Origin: Thauera butanivorans NBRC 103042
GTDB lineage: Bacteria > Pseudomonadota > Gammaproteobacteria > Burkholderiales > Rhodocyclaceae
Reading direction: 5' to 3'
NCBI RefSeq assembly: GCF_001591165.1
Contig: NZ_BCUG01000024.1
Location: forward strand, 1-64,000
DNA: 64,000 bases
Program-made: the position numbers and the translations under genes
Shown here: positions 60,012-64,000 of the stretch, piece by piece
Numbering within the stretch: the first letter of the stretch is position 1
Layout: each line of letters opens with the position of its first letter
Notes under the pieces: generated by a model
Database searches by the model: none
What the model saw: the letters and a program-made list of their open reading frames with translations, nothing else
Told to the model about the DNA's origin: nothing

Positions 60012-62012
60012 TTAATTCTTGTGCAGTCCAAGCTTGTCAAACAGGATGCGGTTGCGGCGTTCTGCATCCTTGATGAGCTTGTCGTAGGAGAGAATTTCGA
60101 TATACCCGTTGCCAGTCGCCAAAGGGGAGAAATACCCCTCGTTGTCGGCGGTGCGGTGGTAACGTCCGAATACTTGTCGATGCAAAGACGGCGTTAAATC
60201 AGCGATGAGATAGCCGGTGTACCGCAGGCTGGCGGGATTGATCTGCCTCCCATCAACGTCCGTGACGCCCCCTTCGGAGATTTCTCGGAATCGTTGGATG
60301 ATCTGATCAGCTGGGTCTTTGTCGTAATTGTCCCTTCCAGGCCGCTTGAACTCGATGATGACAACACCACCGCCAGGCAGGCTGTCTGCCTCAGCGACAC
60401 CGATGGGCGTGTCATAAAAGAACGCAAAGATGTCCGGCTCCCGGCCAGAAGTGTCGTCCAGCCCAGCGACGCTTTTTAGTTTTTTGTCTGATGTGAGCAG
60501 GGTGTGATAGCACAGCCGCTCGTCAATCACCCAGAGGTTCTGCTGCTCGAAGAAGATGTCTTTCGAGGTCATCCCCATCGGGAAGATCATTTTGTGCAAG
60601 ACCCTTTCGAGCGGGTATTTGTCATCCGTGCGCTTTTTCTTGAGGCTGTTGTTCACCAAGTCAAGAATCGTTCGGCGGTGCGCAATATAGGCAGCAAGCT
60701 GGGCCTTGCCGATTTCGTTGGCCTTTTCCGCGATTTCCTTGAATTTCTCTTGGTACTGTTCGAAGGTTTCGGTTTCGAAGAGCGCTGCGACATGCTTGGC
60801 CTCTTTACGGATGTCGTCCTCGATGGCGCGCTTCACATGCAGAAGAGCCTCGTCCAGCTTGTCTTCTGACAGGCCTGGCTGAATCTTTTGCTCGATCATC
60901 TCTTTGTAGCGAGGGTGCGTGAGCGCCCTGTACTCGGGGGCTTGCTCAACAAACTTCTCGATCTGGGCACGCTTTTCTTCGTTCGTTGACTTCAAGTCGT
61001 CCAGGAGCAGCGGCCGCAACGCCCCTGCGACACCCTGGTTCAGGGCGCGTCGGGAGACGAGGGTCTGCTCAAGTTCGGGCTCCTCATCGCTTTGGAAGGC
61101 GATGCGCGTGCGCTCTTGGTTGGCATGGTCGTCCAGATATTCCCCGGTGACCAGCACGATCAAGGTGTACGGCGCTTGGTCTTCGTCAATCAGCTTCTCG
61201 GGAAGCTCTGGAAGCAGGTCCCGCAGCTTGCTCGTGGTGACTTCGCGCCCGTTCGCGCACAAGTTGAGTTCGTGGCGCGAGCGTCCGTCTCGGTGACGAT
61301 ATGCCTGCAAGGCAAATGTATGCCCGGAAACCTCGAAGAACAGCTCTTGGATATGCGCCAGCACTGTTGACTGAAACAGGGCGTGCAAGTCAATCGGAGC
61401 GTGTCCCGGAGACTCCAGAGTCATAGGAGGGCAGGAGCGGGCCGCAAACCGGATCAGAAAGTGCGCAATGATGCGTTCAGCGATGGTCTCGGGCTGGGTA
61501 GGCCACCCAGCCCGAAACTTGTCATCCATGCCCCGCAAGGAGGTATGCGTGCCACATGCCTCTTTGACTTCAGACGTGGTGTCCGCACCTTTCAGTTCAT
61601 CTTGGATGCTGAAGTCGAACTCTCGCAGCAAAGCCTTGCCGTCGCGTTTGAAGACACTGCGGATGTGTACGGATGAAAAGACTTTCAGGAAAGTGAAGCG
61701 CCCGACACCTCGGCCGCCGACCTTGACCTTTGAAAGCGTGTGCGCCTCTTGAAACGAAGCCAGGTTCTTGTCGTTGAAGCCAACGCCATCATCAATGACA
61801 TCGAAGCCGTCCACGACCAGAGTCCCGTCCCCAGCTTGATGGGCGAGGTCGTTGGAGGCCACCAGCCGGATGCGAATCGAATGATTGCTGAAGCCGTCCT
61901 GATGCTCCTCGATTGCATCGACGGCATTCGAGATAGCCTCGTAAAGAGGCATCATAGCCTTGCCCTGGGAAAGCTCCAGCCGATCCACCAGACCTTTGAT
62001 GTTCGCTTGCAC
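60012..62012 (-). CDS. GHKL ATPase with nuclease-like C terminus
   Basis: 666 residues with a GTG start (GGGAGG upstream). The N terminus has a Hsp90/MutL/MORC-type Bergerat ATPase: N box YEAISNAVDAIEE, G1 DVIDDGVGFND, G2 VGGRGVGRFTFLKVF (residues about 23-115). A long helical middle (about 330-470) includes a coiled coil. The C terminus contains GGGVVIIEFKRPGRDNYDKDPADQIIQRF (about 552-580), resembling a PD-(D/E)xK strand with ExK. Its start overlaps the AIPR stop by one base (TAGTG). GHKL ATPases are known in MZA-type defence loci beside AIPR proteins. The activity is inferred. Confidence 0.75.
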   Translation of the reverse strand: MQANIKGLVDRLELSQGKAMMPLYEAISNAVDAIEEHQDGFSNHSIRIRLVASNDLAHQAGDGTLVVDGFDVIDDGVGFNDKNLASFQEAHTLSKVKVGGRGVGRFTFLKVFSSVHIRSVFKRDGKALLREFDFSIQDELKGADTTSEVKEACGTHTSLRGMDDKFRAGWPTQPETIAERIIAHFLIRFAARSCPPMTLESPGHAPIDLHALFQSTVLAHIQELFFEVSGHTFALQAYRHRDGRSRHELNLCANGREVTTSKLRDLLPELPEKLIDEDQAPYTLIVLVTGEYLDDHANQERTRIAFQSDEEPELEQTLVSRRALNQGVAGALRPLLLDDLKSTNEEKRAQIEKFVEQAPEYRALTHPRYKEMIEQKIQPGLSEDKLDEALLHVKRAIEDDIRKEAKHVAALFETETFEQYQEKFKEIAEKANEIGKAQLAAYIAHRRTILDLVNNSLKKKRTDDKYPLERVLHKMIFPMGMTSKDIFFEQQNLWVIDERLCYHTLLTSDKKLKSVAGLDDTSGREPDIFAFFYDTPIGVAEADSLPGGGVVIIEFKRPGRDNYDKDPADQIIQRFREISEGGVTDVDGRQINPASLRYTGYLIADLTPSLHRQVFGRYHRTADNEGYFSPLATGNGYIEILSYDKLIKDAERRNRILFDKLGLHKN

Positions 62013-63778
62013 TATTGATTTCCTCCCTGACCCTGCTGCGCCAATGCCGCCATCAAACGGCCTTTCACGGTTCGACAGTCCGTTTTGTTCTCAAAGACGC
62101 TGCGCGCCTGCTTGTTCCACTGCACGCCCTGGACAGAACTCACAAGACGCTCGCAAACAAGATCGACCTCGCGTGAAATCGCTGTCAGTTCATCCTGGGT
62201 CAATGCCAACGCCGGCCCGTTCTGCAACTGAAGGCGGATGAAGATGACGTGTAGAACCAGCCAGGCGCCGTGAGTGAGAATCTCCCGAGCGGGGAGTGTC
62301 CCCGCTGGCAAGCCGGCGGGATCACCCTCGGCGGTGGCACGGGCGCGGACCTTCTCTACGACCACTCGGCCGATTTGGACTATCCGCCACATTTGTCTTG
62401 CCGTGAGCGAGTCGGCGAAGAGCCGTTCGTAGGATTGGCGTAGGGGGTCGGTGGCTGATACCAGCCCCTCCCGCCCAAACAGCTTCTTCTTGTCGGCCTT
62501 GGCCGCGGTCACGTAGTCCTGCCAGTCGTTCGTGGTTACGGTGCAAGCCAGGAACGGCGCGAGTTCACGTGCGCTGAAGCAGGTTGGTGATAGCGGCGGA
62601 TCGTCCTCCCCCTGCTTGACCAGATAGGTGACGCCGGCCATCTGCAAGGTCTGCTGCCACATGGTCTGGCGTTCATCGAGCGCGGCAAAATCTTCCAGCT
62701 CAACGGCATTCTGGCGGTTGCGCGATTGGGTGACTCGATCGCCAAAACCATCAGGCGCGTTCTCAAGACAAACGAAAGTCGCCATGACTACGGTGGGATG
62801 AGCATCGTAGTGGGCCAGTGGCTCGCGGGCGATCGCCCCAACCGTTTGCGCGCCGTTGATGATGGACAACCCGCGAATGCGAAACGTCCCAGTCTGACGA
62901 TGCGGGTCGCGGGGGTGCTGTTCCGTTATGGAATCGCAGAGGAAGGTGACGCCGTTATTGAAGTAGAAGAAGTGCTGTGCTTCTTGTCGGAGTGTCTCGG
63001 TCAGCCCTGCATTGACGGTGGTCGTGCCCTTGAACCGGCGAATGTTCCGATCAACCAGATGTTCTTCGTGTGCCGCCCAAAGCTCGGCGAGCCGTTTGCC
63101 GTCCATGCGCCCGTAGAACGCCCGGTAGGGTTCCTGCGTGTGGCCGAAGTCCTTCAATTCGACTTCGGCTTCTATGGGCTGGGCCGAAACTCCGTCTAGA
63201 TGTAGGTCGTGCAGGGTCGTGAGCCCATAAGCATGGCACCGAAGAAAGCCCGGATTCGCGCCATTGAACGCGCGCTCCAAGTCGGCAAAGATGTCGCGCC
63301 GATCATCGGACACCGCCGTGCCGGAATAGGCCAGCACGACTTTGATCCTGCAGACACCACTGTTCAAGGCATTGGTGATTGCCGCTTGGCGGTTTTGCAG
63401 GACGTTATTGAAGCGATTCCAGCGTCCTTGCAGAAGGTCGGTTACGCCATCCCGAAATTTGGATACATCACCGAGTTCGGGCTCGCCGGTACCCGACTCC
63501 TTGTACTTGGACTGGACCAGCCAGATCGTTTGATCCGTTGAAACGAACACCGAATCGATACCATGATCCTGGCCACCATCGATGCTGGCGGCCACGGCCT
63601 CATCCAGATTGGCGCCAGCGTCTTCGTGCAGGACGAATGCCGCGATTGCCTTGGACAGGTAGTTGCTACGCCGAGACTCTGGAGTGTTTCCCGTCCCGGT
63701 GATTCGGTTCGCGTAGTCCGCATCAAGTTTTTGGCACAGCAGATCGAGTTCGAGGGGGCGAGCGATAACTGTTGCCAT
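62012..63778 (-). CDS. AIPR-family protein (abortive phage resistance)
   Basis: 588 residues with the AIPR architecture: an N-terminal restriction-like part with GGQDHGIDSVFVSTDQTIWLVQSKYKESG (Asp and QSK pattern of nuclease folds), and the central AIPR domain with FFYFNNGVTFLCDSI, LSIINGAQTVGAI and NRQNAVELEDFAALDERQ. AIPR proteins occur in abortive-infection and MZA-type loci. Start 63778 overlaps the stop of the upstream gene (TGATG). It lies between a helicase-like gene and the GHKL ATPase gene in one operon. Confidence 0.85.
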   Translation of the reverse strand: MATVIARPLELDLLCQKLDADYANRITGTGNTPESRRSNYLSKAIAAFVLHEDAGANLDEAVAASIDGGQDHGIDSVFVSTDQTIWLVQSKYKESGTGEPELGDVSKFRDGVTDLLQGRWNRFNNVLQNRQAAITNALNSGVCRIKVVLAYSGTAVSDDRRDIFADLERAFNGANPGFLRCHAYGLTTLHDLHLDGVSAQPIEAEVELKDFGHTQEPYRAFYGRMDGKRLAELWAAHEEHLVDRNIRRFKGTTTVNAGLTETLRQEAQHFFYFNNGVTFLCDSITEQHPRDPHRQTGTFRIRGLSIINGAQTVGAIAREPLAHYDAHPTVVMATFVCLENAPDGFGDRVTQSRNRQNAVELEDFAALDERQTMWQQTLQMAGVTYLVKQGEDDPPLSPTCFSARELAPFLACTVTTNDWQDYVTAAKADKKKLFGREGLVSATDPLRQSYERLFADSLTARQMWRIVQIGRVVVEKVRARATAEGDPAGLPAGTLPAREILTHGAWLVLHVIFIRLQLQNGPALALTQDELTAISREVDLVCERLVSSVQGVQWNKQARSVFENKTDCRTVKGRLMAALAQQGQGGNQ

Positions 63779-64000
63779 CAGACCAGCTCCCACTCGACAG
63801 TGAACAGCGTGCGCTCCTCGACCTGCTGTTGGAGTTGCACTTCAAGCTGGCTGATCAAGTCATTGCGTTGCGCTTCAACTTCGTCCTGCCGGGCAAACAG
63901 CTCGCGGCGCAGCTTGCTGCGCTTGCCTTCCAGTTCGCGCTGCTTCTTCTGCCATGACAGTTTTTCTTCCAGCCTCGGCGAGGTCGCGGCGGTTCGGCGC
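63778..64000 (-). CDS. C-terminal tail of a probable SNF2-like helicase (partial)
   Basis: Only the last 73 codons are inside the window; the reading continues past 64000. The tail is a charged coiled coil (RLEEKLSWQKKQRELEGK..., QRNDLISQLEVQLQQQ) closing with ERTLFTVEWELV. Such endings occur in large SNF2-type helicases of defence loci, including DISARM-like DrmD proteins, but 73 residues are not enough to name it. It heads the operon seen here, with a one-base stop/start overlap with the AIPR gene. Confidence 0.5.
   Translation of the reverse strand, partial: RRTAATSPRLEEKLSWQKKQRELEGKRSKLRRELFARQDEVEAQRNDLISQLEVQLQQQVEERTLFTVEWELV

Noticed and set aside
55528-64000. DISARM or BREX system
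   Set aside because: No DUF1998 (DrmB), PLD (DrmC), PglZ or BrxC-like gene is visible; only the final tail of the first gene could resemble DrmD.

Overview
The window is high-GC proteobacterial DNA. Gene content (a cydDCABX operon, a copper regulon, a GNAT-Rnk fusion protein) together with an ICEclc/PFGI-1-type conjugative element points to a betaproteobacterium, probably of the Thauera/Azoarcus type, although no marker in the window proves the genus. No rRNA gene, complete tRNA gene or CRISPR array was seen.

Layout. (1) 1-15.3 kb is chromosome-like: MarR regulator plus MFS exporter, a decayed sotB-like exporter, the cytochrome bd operon cydD-cydC-cydA-cydB-cydX on the minus strand, an FMN reductase, a copper module (copZ; copA-cueR) with two MerR-type promoters of 19-bp spacing, and an SLC13 permease with TrkA-C domains. 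(2) 15.4-17.9 kb is a scarred segment: a truncated PIN toxin, a HTH-ATPase-STAS-like protein, a FecR-like remnant and a GNAT-Rnk fusion gene. (3) At 17,975-17,992 the minus strand carries 18 bases that look like the 3' end of a tRNA-Gly gene. This is the att core expected at the distal end (attR) of ICEclc-family elements, so everything to its right is read as one integrative conjugative element (ICE) whose integrase and intact tRNA-Gly should lie beyond 64 kb. (4) 18.0-24.3 kb is ICE end cargo: a three-gene operon with a TIGR04255 protein, an orphan XRE regulator, a divergent SDR/AraC pair, a MAPEG protein and broken LysR and SRPBCC genes. (5) 24.7-51.5 kb is the conserved ICE backbone on the plus strand: BisR-like gene, AlpA, ParA, HicA-like protein, ParB-like and DUF2857 proteins (together the probable transfer-competence switch), STY4528 replication protein, a RelBE-type toxin-antitoxin, TIGR03761-DUF3158-ssb, topB, a run of ICE genes of unknown function (DUF3577, DUF3275, a DUF6094-type methyltransferase, an SNF2 helicase), then the start of the conjugation module (PilL_N, TIGR03759, transglycosylase, TIGR03765, TraD, TIGR03747). 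(6) 51.6-64 kb is defence cargo placed directly after the TIGR03747 gene: a Gabija-like pair (OLD nuclease plus UvrD helicase) on the plus strand, and converging on it a tightly coupled minus-strand operon: helicase-like tail (cut by the window end), AIPR protein, GHKL ATPase with a nuclease-like C terminus, beta-class adenine methyltransferase and type III-like Res helicase-nuclease.

How it works together. The left part handles low-oxygen respiration and copper efflux. The ICE backbone encodes its own regulation, partition and replication functions and coupling protein. The best candidates for an undescribed system are the multi-gene methyltransferase/AIPR/GHKL/Res operon at the right edge and the TIGR04255 triad beside attR. 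Non-coding signals that stand out are a perfect 19-bp dyad present three times in the ICE backbone and a repeated three-hairpin leader before two ICE genes.
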